In this document: in pieces, positions 1 to 6,136 of the stretch
Layout of the letters: every line of letters begins with the position of its first letter
Numbering within the stretch: the first letter of the stretch is position 1
DNA from: RGIG7300 sp045649645
Lineage (GTDB): Bacteria; Bacillota; Clostridia; Oscillospirales; CAG-272
Direction: 5' to 3'
DNA length: 12,812 bases
Assembly (NCBI GenBank): GCA_045649645.1
Contig: JAZRQH010000040.1
Coordinates: 1 to 12,812, forward strand
The notes under the pieces: model-generated
Database searches by the model: none
What the model saw: the letters and a program-made list of their open reading frames with translations, nothing else
Told to the model about the DNA's origin: nothing
Position numbers and translations under genes: made by a program

Positions 1-1065
1 TTCGGCAGAATCATGGCTTGGGCTGATAAGTACAGAACTCTTAAGGTTCGTACCAATGCTGATACTCCCGCAGACGCTAAGAAGGCTCGTGAGCTCGGCG
101 CTGAGGGTATCGGTCTCTGCCGTACAGAGCACATGTTCTTCGAGGCAGACAGAATCGCTGCTTTCCGTGAAATGATCTGTGCTGACACTGTTGAGGAGCG
201 TGAGGCTGCTCTTGATAAGATCCTTCCTTACCAGCAGAGCGACTTCGAGGCTCTCTACGAGGCTCTCGAGGGCAACCCTGTATGTATCAGATTCCTTGAT
301 CCCCCCCTCCATGAGTTCGTTCCTACCGAAGAGGCTGACATCAAGCTTCTCGCTGACGCTCAGGGCAAGTCTGTAGAAGACATCAAGGCTCTTATCGAGT
401 CTCTCCACGAGTTCAACCCCATGATGGGTCACCGTGGCTGCCGTCTCGCAGTAACATATCCCGAAATCGCTAAGATGCAGACAACTGCAGTTATCCGCGC
501 TGCTATCAACGTTAAGAAGAACCATCCCGACTGGAACGTAGTTCCCGAAATCATGATTCCTCTTACCGGTGAAGTTAAGGAGCTCAAGTACGTTAAGGAC
601 GTAGTTGTTGCTACTGCTGACGCTGAGATCGCTGCTGCTGGCGCTGACCTCAAGTACGAAGTTGGTACCATGATGGAGATCCCCAGAGCTTGTCTTACCG
701 CTGATGAGGTTGCAGCTCAGGCTGACTTCTTCTGCTTCGGTACTAACGACCTTACTCAGATGACATTCGGCTTCAGCCGTGATGACGCTGGTAAGTTCCT
801 CTCCGCTTACTATGACAAGAAGATCTACGAGAACGATCCCTTCGCTAAGCTCGACCAGACAGGTGTTGGTAAGCTTATGGATATGGCTCTCAAGCTCGGT
901 AAGCCCGTTAACCCCAACCTCCACTGCGGTATCTGCGGTGAGCACGGTGGTGACCCCGTTTCCGTTGAGTTCTGCCATGCAATCGGCCTTGACTACGTAT
1001 CCTGCTCTCCCTTCAGAGTACCGATCGCACGTCTTGCTGCTGCTCAGGCAGCTATCAAGGGCTAA
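1..1065 (+). CDS. ppdK: Pyruvate, phosphate dikinase, C-terminal part (5' end outside window)
   Basis: This enzyme interconverts pyruvate, ATP and phosphate with phosphoenolpyruvate, AMP and pyrophosphate in the cytosol, and serves glycolysis or gluconeogenesis in many anaerobes. The frame is open from base 1, so the first ATG at 13 is internal. The visible 354 codons are the PEP/pyruvate-binding TIM barrel of a protein normally near 870 residues. Landmarks are GLCRTEHMFF, IRFLDPPLHEF, GTMMEIPRA, FGTNDLTQMTFGFSRDD and, near the end, GICGEHGGDP, whose cysteine (codon 934-936) is the family's catalytic acid/base. The ending SCSPFRVPIARLAAAQAAI is very typical. Codon choice is strongly biased (GCT, CTC, AAG, GAG), unlike the neighbouring genes, which suggests high expression. 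A terminator follows 33 bases after the stop. Bacterial PEP synthase is excluded by these PPDK-type motifs. Only the upstream domains are unseen. Confidence 0.97.
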   Translation, partial: FGRIMAWADKYRTLKVRTNADTPADAKKARELGAEGIGLCRTEHMFFEADRIAAFREMICADTVEEREAALDKILPYQQSDFEALYEALEGNPVCIRFLDPPLHEFVPTEEADIKLLADAQGKSVEDIKALIESLHEFNPMMGHRGCRLAVTYPEIAKMQTTAVIRAAINVKKNHPDWNVVPEIMIPLTGEVKELKYVKDVVVATADAEIAAAGADLKYEVGTMMEIPRACLTADEVAAQADFFCFGTNDLTQMTFGFSRDDAGKFLSAYYDKKIYENDPFAKLDQTGVGKLMDMALKLGKPVNPNLHCGICGEHGGDPVSVEFCHAIGLDYVSCSPFRVPIARLAAAQAAIKG

Positions 1066-1097
1066 TCTAAGTAATTAGATTTAATAAAGTAAAAATT

Positions 1098-1126
1098 TCC
1101 CCACCGAGAAATCGGTGGGGATTTTT
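1098..1126 (+). terminator. Rho-independent terminator after ppdK
   Basis: A nine-base-pair G+C-rich stem (1099-1107 with 1112-1120) closes a GAAA tetraloop and is followed by ATTTTT. It lies 33 bases after the ppdK stop and separates ppdK from the next gene's own promoter. Confidence 0.93.
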
Positions 1127-1133
1127 CTGCCTA

Positions 1134-1162
1134 TTGCAAATATTTTTTGAAAATGTTATAAT
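1134..1162 (+). promoter_or_regulatory. Sigma-A type promoter with extended -10 for the 92-residue gene
   Basis: TTGCAA at 1134-1139 and TATAAT at 1157-1162 are 17 bases apart. TG at 1154-1155 makes an extended -10 (TGTTATAAT). It begins just after the ppdK terminator, so the next gene is its own transcription unit. Confidence 0.8.
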
Positions 1163-1198
1163 AAGAAAAACGATGCAAATCATTTAGGAGTATGATAT

Positions 1199-1477
1199 AT
1201 GAAATTTTCGTTTAGAGAGCCAGAAAATACGGCTGTTATAACTTGCTGTCATATCATTGAGAATGGTGTGGATATTCTATATGTGTCCCACGATGCAGAG
1301 GACGGAATGTGGCAGTTTCTTTGTGGCGGAATACATACGCAAGAACAGGCAAAAGTTGTTTCACTGAATGAAATTTTCACACTTGATAATACGGTATCAG
1401 AACTTGCAAGTATGCCCTGCGGTTATATCGCAGAGAGAAAATACAAAAGTTCAAAATGGAAGATCAAAAAGAAATAA
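1199..1477 (+). CDS. Small cytosolic protein, possibly DUF2185/Imm33-like
   Basis: The gene encodes 92 residues with no signal peptide or membrane segment and a basic, lysine-rich tail. AGGAG at 1186-1190 sits eight bases before the ATG, and a clear promoter and a terminator bracket it, so it is very likely real. The layout WQFLCGG (residues 38-44), SLNEIFTLDNTV (55-66) and MPCGYIAERK (72-81) recalls the DUF2185 fold, in which W-x-F-x-x-G is followed by an asparagine-rich segment and a P-x-G-x-x-x-E-R segment. Some DUF2185 proteins are listed as immunity proteins of polymorphic toxin systems (Imm33). The family link is from memory of the consensus and is only suggestive. No toxin gene lies beside it. 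It could equally be a housekeeping or unknown small protein. Confidence 0.72.
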   Translation: MKFSFREPENTAVITCCHIIENGVDILYVSHDAEDGMWQFLCGGIHTQEQAKVVSLNEIFTLDNTVSELASMPCGYIAERKYKSSKWKIKKK

Positions 1478-1533
1478 TTCACCTCTTTTGCGTACTGCAC
1501 CACAGACTGCTATCACAATCTATATAAAACAAA

Positions 1534-1566
1534 AATATCCGTCCGAATTTTCTTCGGACGGATATT
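1534..1566. terminator. Bidirectional terminator between convergent genes
   Basis: A perfect 14-base-pair stem (1534-1547 with 1553-1566) has a five-base loop. On the minus strand it is followed by TTTTGTTTT-like sequence, which suits the end of the PII-like gene. On the plus strand the tail is TGTATTATT, weaker but usable for the 92-residue gene. Confidence 0.88.
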
Positions 1567-1583
1567 GTATTATTAGCGTCAAA

Positions 1584-2252
1584 TTATATTTTAAAAGCCT
1601 TTTCGGTAGGTACGGCGAAGATTATTCCGTTAGCGTCGGAGGTGATACCATAGTCGCGGTTTACGTACTCCATAATCTTTTTGCAGGTTTTAGAGGGCGC
1701 AAGGATAAAGAGTATCTCACGCTCCTTTTCTGCCTTGGAGTCTATATATTCCGAGAATTGCTCAATATCTGCAAGTCTTCCCTTTATAACAGTACCGCCT
1801 GTGGCTCCTGCCTTGCGGGCTTCCTTCATTACGTCCTCGCTATAGCCCTCGTTTACCGAGATAACTATAAGGTTGTTGCTATGTTCGTTCTGCATATTCA
1901 CAGCTTCCTTTTCTGCATTCTGATTGTTTGTAAAATTGATTATCTCGCTGAGCACCCTGCTTGCGGCAGTTACGTCAAGAACTATCATTATTCCGCCGAA
2001 CTTTGAGTGGCTTTGGAATACCTCTCCGAAGTTAGCCATCAGATCGTTTATATCACGTTCAGCTCCCAGACTGATAACGATATCCTTGTACTTGGTGCCA
2101 AGACCGAAGATATCCATGGTCTCGGTGGGTGCGGTACCGTGTCCTACGGTTCGGAAATTGACCTTGACGTTAATCTTTTTTAGCTCTCTTATAAGCTTCT
2201 TTCCCTTTTCGGATTCCACTATAGACAGCAGGACCTTTATCTTACTGTTCAT
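1584..2252 (-). CDS. Tandem PII-like (GlnB-fold) protein of a DUF1538 operon
   Basis: The 222-residue soluble protein appears to hold two GlnB-like halves, about 3-105 and 127-222, joined by a polar linker. The second half is clearer: LIVISVNEGYSEDVMKEARKAGATGGTVIKGR (about 128-159, in two strands, a helix and the T-loop start) resembles the PII core, and a late strand ends in GIIFAVPTEKAF (209-220). The first half (IKVLLSIVESEKGKKLIRELKK, in part) matches the same pattern but lacks the glycine-rich T-loop. Classical PII uridylylation or PROSITE T-loop residues are not recognisable. The ATG lies inside the end of the DUF1538 gene (11-base overlap), so translation is probably coupled. PII proteins sense nucleotides or small effectors and control transporters; here the likely partner is the DUF1538 membrane protein. 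That partnership is inferred from position. Confidence 0.88.
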   Translation of the reverse strand: MNSKIKVLLSIVESEKGKKLIRELKKINVKVNFRTVGHGTAPTETMDIFGLGTKYKDIVISLGAERDINDLMANFGEVFQSHSKFGGIMIVLDVTAASRVLSEIINFTNNQNAEKEAVNMQNEHSNNLIVISVNEGYSEDVMKEARKAGATGGTVIKGRLADIEQFSEYIDSKAEKEREILFILAPSKTCKKIMEYVNRDYGITSDANGIIFAVPTEKAFKI

Positions 2253-3774
2253 TTACCGCGTCCTCCTCGTTAAAGAATATGATGTCGTCAGTGATCATGC
2301 TGATCTCGGTATGCTGCTTTTTGACCTTCCAAGCGTAGGTCCTTCTCTCATACAGACCGAGTATCTGTATTGTAATAAGAGGAGCCATGGCGATCATTGC
2401 AACTATACCGAAGGCATCGGTCATTACGTTTCCGCCTATCGCTTCGCAGGCGCCCATGGCAAAGGGCAGCATAAATGTAGAGGTCATGGGACCGCTGGCA
2501 ACTCCGCCCGAGTCAAAGGCTATACCGGTGTAGATGTTGGGCACAAAAAAGCTAATGACGATAGATATCGCGTAGCCGCATATCAAAAACGGCATTATGG
2601 ATATGCCTGTAATAACTCTGAGCATTGCGATGCCTACAGATACCGAAACACCCACCGAAAGTGCAACGGCAACTGATTTCTGTGATATTGCACCGTTGGT
2701 TACCTCATTAACCTGTCGCTTGAGAGAATGTACCGCCGGCTCAGCCGCTACCACAAAGTAACCCATAAGCATACCTACGGGTATGAGAAGCTGCTTGAAG
2801 CTGCCTCCGGCAAGCTCTGCACCTATAAGTCTGCCCGCAGGCATAAAGCCTACGTTGGCACCGGTGAGAAAGAGCACCAGACCGATATAAGTATATATAA
2901 AGCCAAAGGACATTCTGAAGATGTCGTTAAGGTGATATCTTCGTGTAAGAAGCTGGAATACCACAAACAGAAGCACAATGGGTACAAAGGCTATTGCTAC
3001 CTCCTCTGCAAACACGGGAAGTGCCTTGGCGAACTGTCTGAAGGCATCGGTCGTAGTCTTGATATCCACTATCTCATAGGATGAGGTAGACGGAAGCGGC
3101 TTATAAAATATACTGAGCAGAAGCACGGATAAGATAGGTCCGATACTGCAGAGAGCTACAAGACCGAAGCTGTGCTCACCGTTACGCTTACCCTTTTTAC
3201 TTGCCGCAAGACCTGCACCAAGCGCCATAATAAATGGTACGGTGATAGGACCGGTGGTAACTCCGCCCGAGTCAAAGGCTGTGGGTATAAAGTCTTTGGG
3301 TGCGAAAAAGGCTATTACTATAACGATAGCGTAAAATATAACCAGGAGTCTTCTGAGAGGGATCTCCTTTTTGTTTCTTATAAGGGTGATGCTTAAGAAG
3401 ATACCTACACCCACACCGACACAGTTTATAAGAAGAGCGTTGGGTATGGTGGGAACCTGCTCTGCAAGGACTGTGAGGTCGGGCTCGGAAACAGTAATAA
3501 GAAAGCCGAGCACAAAGCAGATAATGAGTGGGATAAGGATCCTTTTCTTTTTATTAAGGGATTTACCTATACCGTCACCAAGGGGCTCCATAGAGATACC
3601 CGAGCCTACGGTGAAAAAGCTCATTCCCAGGATAAGTAATATAGTTCCGAATAAAAACAGAACAAGGACACCTGCCTCAAGTGCGACACAGGTGACCGAA
3701 AGTATCAATACTATAAGTGCGATCGGCAGGACCGATCTCAGCGATTCTCCGATAGAAGCGAAAATTGCCGCCAT
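2242..3774 (-). CDS. DUF1538 integral membrane protein, two fused domains
   Basis: The 510-residue polytopic membrane protein is an internal duplication. AFDSGGVTTGP at 166-176 recurs as AFDSGGVASGP at 419-429, SEPDLTVLAEQV (96-107) as AEPAVHSLKRQV (344-355), and the glycine-rich segment near 51-70 as that near 301-318. Each half is a DUF1538 domain with roughly six or more hydrophobic helices. In many bacteria the halves are two separate genes beside a PII-like gene. DUF1538 proteins (UmpAB of Halomonas) have been reported as monovalent cation/proton antiporters, to my recollection; here transport is an inference. GAGGTG lies about six bases before the ATG, and a strong promoter lies upstream. 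The charged cytosolic tail (about 476-510) precedes the overlapping PII-like gene and could be a regulatory contact, though nothing shows this directly. Confidence 0.92.
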   Translation of the reverse strand: MAAIFASIGESLRSVLPIALIVLILSVTCVALEAGVLVLFLFGTILLILGMSFFTVGSGISMEPLGDGIGKSLNKKKRILIPLIICFVLGFLITVSEPDLTVLAEQVPTIPNALLINCVGVGVGIFLSITLIRNKKEIPLRRLLVIFYAIVIVIAFFAPKDFIPTAFDSGGVTTGPITVPFIMALGAGLAASKKGKRNGEHSFGLVALCSIGPILSVLLLSIFYKPLPSTSSYEIVDIKTTTDAFRQFAKALPVFAEEVAIAFVPIVLLFVVFQLLTRRYHLNDIFRMSFGFIYTYIGLVLFLTGANVGFMPAGRLIGAELAGGSFKQLLIPVGMLMGYFVVAAEPAVHSLKRQVNEVTNGAISQKSVAVALSVGVSVSVGIAMLRVITGISIMPFLICGYAISIVISFFVPNIYTGIAFDSGGVASGPMTSTFMLPFAMGACEAIGGNVMTDAFGIVAMIAMAPLITIQILGLYERRTYAWKVKKQHTEISMITDDIIFFNEEDAVNEQ

Positions 3775-3806
3775 TAATTCACCTCAATTCAATAATTTCC
3801 CTACAT

Positions 3807-3835
3807 ATTATAACATATCCTGCCCCTCTTTTCAA
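3807..3835 (-). promoter_or_regulatory. Promoter of the DUF1538-PII operon
   Basis: Reading the minus strand, TTGAAA (3835-3830) and TATAAT (3812-3807) are 17 bases apart, with an extended -10 TGT directly before TATAAT. It points into the DUF1538 gene, whose start is about 33 bases further on. Confidence 0.88.
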
Positions 3836-3879
3836 TAGAACTAATTAATAAAAGTCCCAGAGATAAAGTTAAAAAGGTA

Positions 3880-3908
3880 TTGTTATACGTCGCTTTATCT
3901 GTTATAAT
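3880..3908 (+). promoter_or_regulatory. Promoter of the traX-ABM unit
   Basis: TTGTTA at 3880-3885 and TATAAT at 3903-3908 are 17 bases apart and the -10 is extended (TGTTATAAT). It diverges from the DUF1538 promoter; the -35 boxes are 44 bases apart. No clear operator palindrome is visible between them. Confidence 0.82.
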
Positions 3909-3940
3909 ATTCTTATAAAACAGTCGCGAAAGGTAAAAGG

Positions 3941-4705
3941 ATGAATAAGCTTCCAAAAAACAGTCCGCTTGTTTCGATCCCCTTCGGAGGATTAACCTCG
4001 GATATACTTAAGATTATCGCAATACTGCTTATGCTCAGCGACCATATATGGGCAACCTATATGAGCTTCGGTAACTGGATGACATATATAGGAAGAATGA
4101 CGTTCCCTATATTTGCGTTTCTTATTGCCGAGGGCTTTGTGCACACCTCAAGCTTTAAGAAATATGCTCTGAGACTCCTTGGCTTTGCCGTTATCACAGA
4201 GATTCCCTTTAATCTCTTCTACAGCAGCAGGTTCTTTAACCCCTTCCACCAGAACGTGCTCTTTACCCTGCTTCTCGGCTTGCTTGCTATACGTGTTATC
4301 GACAAGGCGAGAAATAAGCCAAACTTTAAAAATATAGCGCTCAGTCTTTTATGGCTGCTGCTTATCTGCGTAGCCAGTGTCATAGGCTTTGTTGACTACG
4401 GCTTTTGGGGTGTTGCAATGGTGGTAACCTTCTATCTGCTGAGAGACTTCCCCTTTGCATGGATTGCTCAGCTTATCGCGATGGTGCTTATAAACGTCGT
4501 GTTCTTTGAGGGACAGGTATTTATGTTTGATATCCTCGGCAAAAGCGTTGAGATACCGACGCAAGGCTTTGCGGTATTTTCGCTTATACCCATATGGCTC
4601 TACGGCGGCAGAAAGGGCTGTTCAAGTCCGGTTCTGAAATACGCCTTTTATGCCTTCTATCCCATACATATGCTTATACTCTATCTTATAAAACATTTTG
4701 CTTAG
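3941..4705 (+). CDS. TraX-family membrane protein (putative acyltransferase)
   Basis: The 254-residue protein is mostly hydrophobic, with about seven or eight membrane helices. Family landmarks are LKIIAILLMLSDHI (23-36), IGRMTFPIFAFLIAEGF (50-66), the basic KKYALRL segment (73-79), a TEIPFNLFY segment (86-94) and PFHQNVLFTLLLGLLAI (101-117). The C-terminus holds YPIHMLILYLI, reminiscent of membrane acyltransferases. Plasmid F TraX acetylates the pilin N-terminus; in Clostridia, chromosomal homologues occur far from conjugation genes and their substrate is unknown. D34, H35, E64, H103 and N105 are conserved-looking polar residues inside membrane segments. GAAAGG seven bases before the ATG is the likely ribosome binding site. 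It shares a promoter with the small ABM gene 15 bases downstream, with no obvious functional link. Confidence 0.9.
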   Translation: MNKLPKNSPLVSIPFGGLTSDILKIIAILLMLSDHIWATYMSFGNWMTYIGRMTFPIFAFLIAEGFVHTSSFKKYALRLLGFAVITEIPFNLFYSSRFFNPFHQNVLFTLLLGLLAIRVIDKARNKPNFKNIALSLLWLLLICVASVIGFVDYGFWGVAMVVTFYLLRDFPFAWIAQLIAMVLINVVFFEGQVFMFDILGKSVEIPTQGFAVFSLIPIWLYGGRKGCSSPVLKYAFYAFYPIHMLILYLIKHFA

Positions 4706-4720
4706 AAGGAGATTTTCGTT

Positions 4721-5008
4721 ATGTACACTATCTACGTAAAATTCAGTTGCCTTGAGGGCAAGCGTGAGGCCTTTGTTGAAAGAATGAGAGCCGAGGGCGT
4801 TCTTTCTGACATCCGAAACGAGGATGGCTGCATCAAGTACGACTATTACTACTCGGAAACAGATCCCTGCGAGCTTCTGCTTATTGAGCAGTGGAAGACC
4901 AAGGAGGATCAGCAAGTCCACTGTACTCTTCCCCATATGGACAAGATGCGTGAGTTTAAGGACGAGTATATCGTTGACACCAAGCTCGGCGAGATCGAAT
5001 TATTATAA
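4721..5008 (+). CDS. Antibiotic biosynthesis monooxygenase (ABM) domain protein
   Basis: The 95-residue protein is one dimeric alpha+beta barrel ABM domain. It starts with the strand MYTIYVKFSCLEGKREAF, then EDGCIKYDYYYS (34-45), LLIEQWKTKED (53-63) and H67/H72 in the final helix, which is the usual order. Cofactor-free quinol monooxygenases (YgiN type) and haem-degrading enzymes share this fold, so the substrate cannot be told from sequence. The W-x-x-x-x-x-H spacing is ABM-like. AAGGAG at 4706-4711 directly follows the traX stop and lies nine bases before the ATG, so the two genes are almost certainly one transcript. It could protect against reactive quinones, but that is speculative. The gene ends three bases before a bidirectional terminator. 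Confidence 0.9.
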   Translation: MYTIYVKFSCLEGKREAFVERMRAEGVLSDIRNEDGCIKYDYYYSETDPCELLLIEQWKTKEDQQVHCTLPHMDKMREFKDEYIVDTKLGEIELL

Positions 5009-5010
5009 CA

Positions 5011-5036
5011 AAAAGCTACCGTTAGGTAGCTTTTTT
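5011..5036. terminator. Bidirectional terminator between ABM gene and apbE
   Basis: A ten-base-pair stem (5011-5020 with 5025-5034) has a GTTA loop, six T on the plus strand from 5031 and TTTTT on the minus strand. It serves both convergent genes, which end at 5008 and 5036; its plus-strand T-run reaches the apbE stop codon. Confidence 0.92.
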
Positions 5037-6085
5037 CATTCCTTTACATAATTACTCCAACCGGAGGAGAAGGTCTTTTCCTTATCCTCTGTTACCCACA
5101 TTGCCTCGGCATCGGGTATTGATTCTATAAGCTTGCGGCCGTCCTCCGCTGACAGGCAAAATAAAGCCGTAGAAAGGGCATCCGCCATTCCTGAGTCCTT
5201 ACACACCACCGACACAGAAAGATAGCCCGTAGCAGGCATAAGCGTATCAGGATGGATGATGTGATGATAAGGCTTGCCGTCTACGTAATAGAAGCGCTGG
5301 TATGAGCCGCTGGTCACCACCGACTGTCCGTTAAGCTCAAGGTATGCAAGATAGTCCTCGCCGTTGGGATCCTCGATACCTACTGTCCAGTCTGTGCCGT
5401 CGCCCTTAGCGCCTATGGTGCGAACGTTACCGCCTACGTTTAAAATATAACCGGTTATTCCCTTTTCCTCAAAGGTCTTTGCCACGCGTTCTGTTGCATA
5501 CCCCTTGGCTATGGCACCTACGTCAAGCTTCATCTGAGGATCGGTCAGAGTAACCGTAGAAGCCTCCTCGTCTATAAGCATTTTGCTGATATCTGTATGC
5601 TCTGCCGCTTCCATGAGTAGTTCCATGGGAGGAAGAGACGCCTGCTCGGGGTTATCCTTACCTACGGTACGGTAATCGTGCCACAGGGATAACACGCTAC
5701 CCATAGCAATATTCATGATACCGTCGGTCATATCATACATTTCTCTTGCATAGAGGAGCATATCGATGATACGGCGGTCTACCGTAACCGTACGGTGTTC
5801 ACCGTCAACAAGCTCGTTTACCGTACAGAGATTCTCCATACCCTCAAAGCGGTGATAGATAGTATAGAGCTGATGATACTCGCCCAACATGGTCAGCATC
5901 TCTCCTGATATACGGTCAAACTCAGCCTCGGTACTTTCGTAGCCCGTTATGGCGATTACGGTATCGAAATAATCCATTGAATAGGTGGAATATTTATTTA
6001 TCTTTTCTCCTGTAGTGCATGAGCATAGGATAGCCGAAAATATCAGTATAATCGCGATAATAGAATAGAATTTAAGTTGTTTCAT
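5036..6085 (-). CDS. apbE: ApbE-family FAD:protein FMN transferase, lipoprotein
   Basis: ApbE moves FMN from FAD to a serine or threonine of target proteins such as RnfG and RnfD, outside the membrane. The 349-residue length is normal. A hydrophobic N-terminus leads to a lipobox-like LCSC (cysteine 23), so it is probably membrane-anchored and extracytosolic; the cysteine at -2 is unusual. Motifs are LDVGAIAKGYATER (187-200), NVGGN (216-220), TSGSYQRFY (258-266), HHIIHPDTLMPA (274-285) and DALSTALF (302-309), where D302 and T306 are the expected magnesium ligands. No alternative in-frame start can keep the signal peptide. No ribosome binding site lies in the 20 bases before the ATG, which are the T-rich tail of the upstream terminator. 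Its targets are probably the Rnf proteins and perhaps the adjacent repeat lipoprotein. Confidence 0.95.
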   Translation of the reverse strand: MKQLKFYSIIAIILIFSAILCSCTTGEKINKYSTYSMDYFDTVIAITGYESTEAEFDRISGEMLTMLGEYHQLYTIYHRFEGMENLCTVNELVDGEHRTVTVDRRIIDMLLYAREMYDMTDGIMNIAMGSVLSLWHDYRTVGKDNPEQASLPPMELLMEAAEHTDISKMLIDEEASTVTLTDPQMKLDVGAIAKGYATERVAKTFEEKGITGYILNVGGNVRTIGAKGDGTDWTVGIEDPNGEDYLAYLELNGQSVVTSGSYQRFYYVDGKPYHHIIHPDTLMPATGYLSVSVVCKDSGMADALSTALFCLSAEDGRKLIESIPDAEAMWVTEDKEKTFSSGWSNYVKE

Positions 6086-6096
6086 AAAATAATAAT

Positions 6097-6123
6097 AAAA
6101 AAGGGGAACAAGGTTCCCCTTTT
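6097..6123 (-). terminator. Terminator between the repeat lipoprotein and apbE
   Basis: An 11-base-pair stem (6099-6109 with 6113-6123) with a three-base loop is followed on the minus strand by a run of T and A/T. It lies 13 bases past the lipoprotein stop. Its tail runs directly into the apbE start, so it may attenuate rather than block apbE transcription. Confidence 0.82.
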
Positions 6124-6136
6124 CTGCTTTCGTTAC

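Noticed and set aside
13..15. ATG at 13 as a ppdK start, and ATG near 12682 as an rnfC start
   Set aside because: Both frames are open to the window edge with conserved family sequence before the ATG, so both are internal methionines.
301..307. Run of seven C in ppdK
   Set aside because: It encodes the expected DPPLH segment in frame, so it is no frameshift.
1924..2676. Plus-strand open frames across the PII-like and DUF1538 genes (for example 1368-2006, 1924-2676, 3371-3838)
   Set aside because: They lack ribosome binding sites and recognisable domains and run opposite convincingly coding genes.
3836..3879. Possible operator between the divergent promoters
   Set aside because: A/T-rich sequence without a convincing inverted repeat.
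5002..5010. A TGTTATAAT on the minus strand, like an extended -10
   Set aside because: No -35-like sequence lies 17 bases upstream; that position is the terminator stem. It would also point antisense into the ABM gene. Treated as chance A/T-rich sequence.
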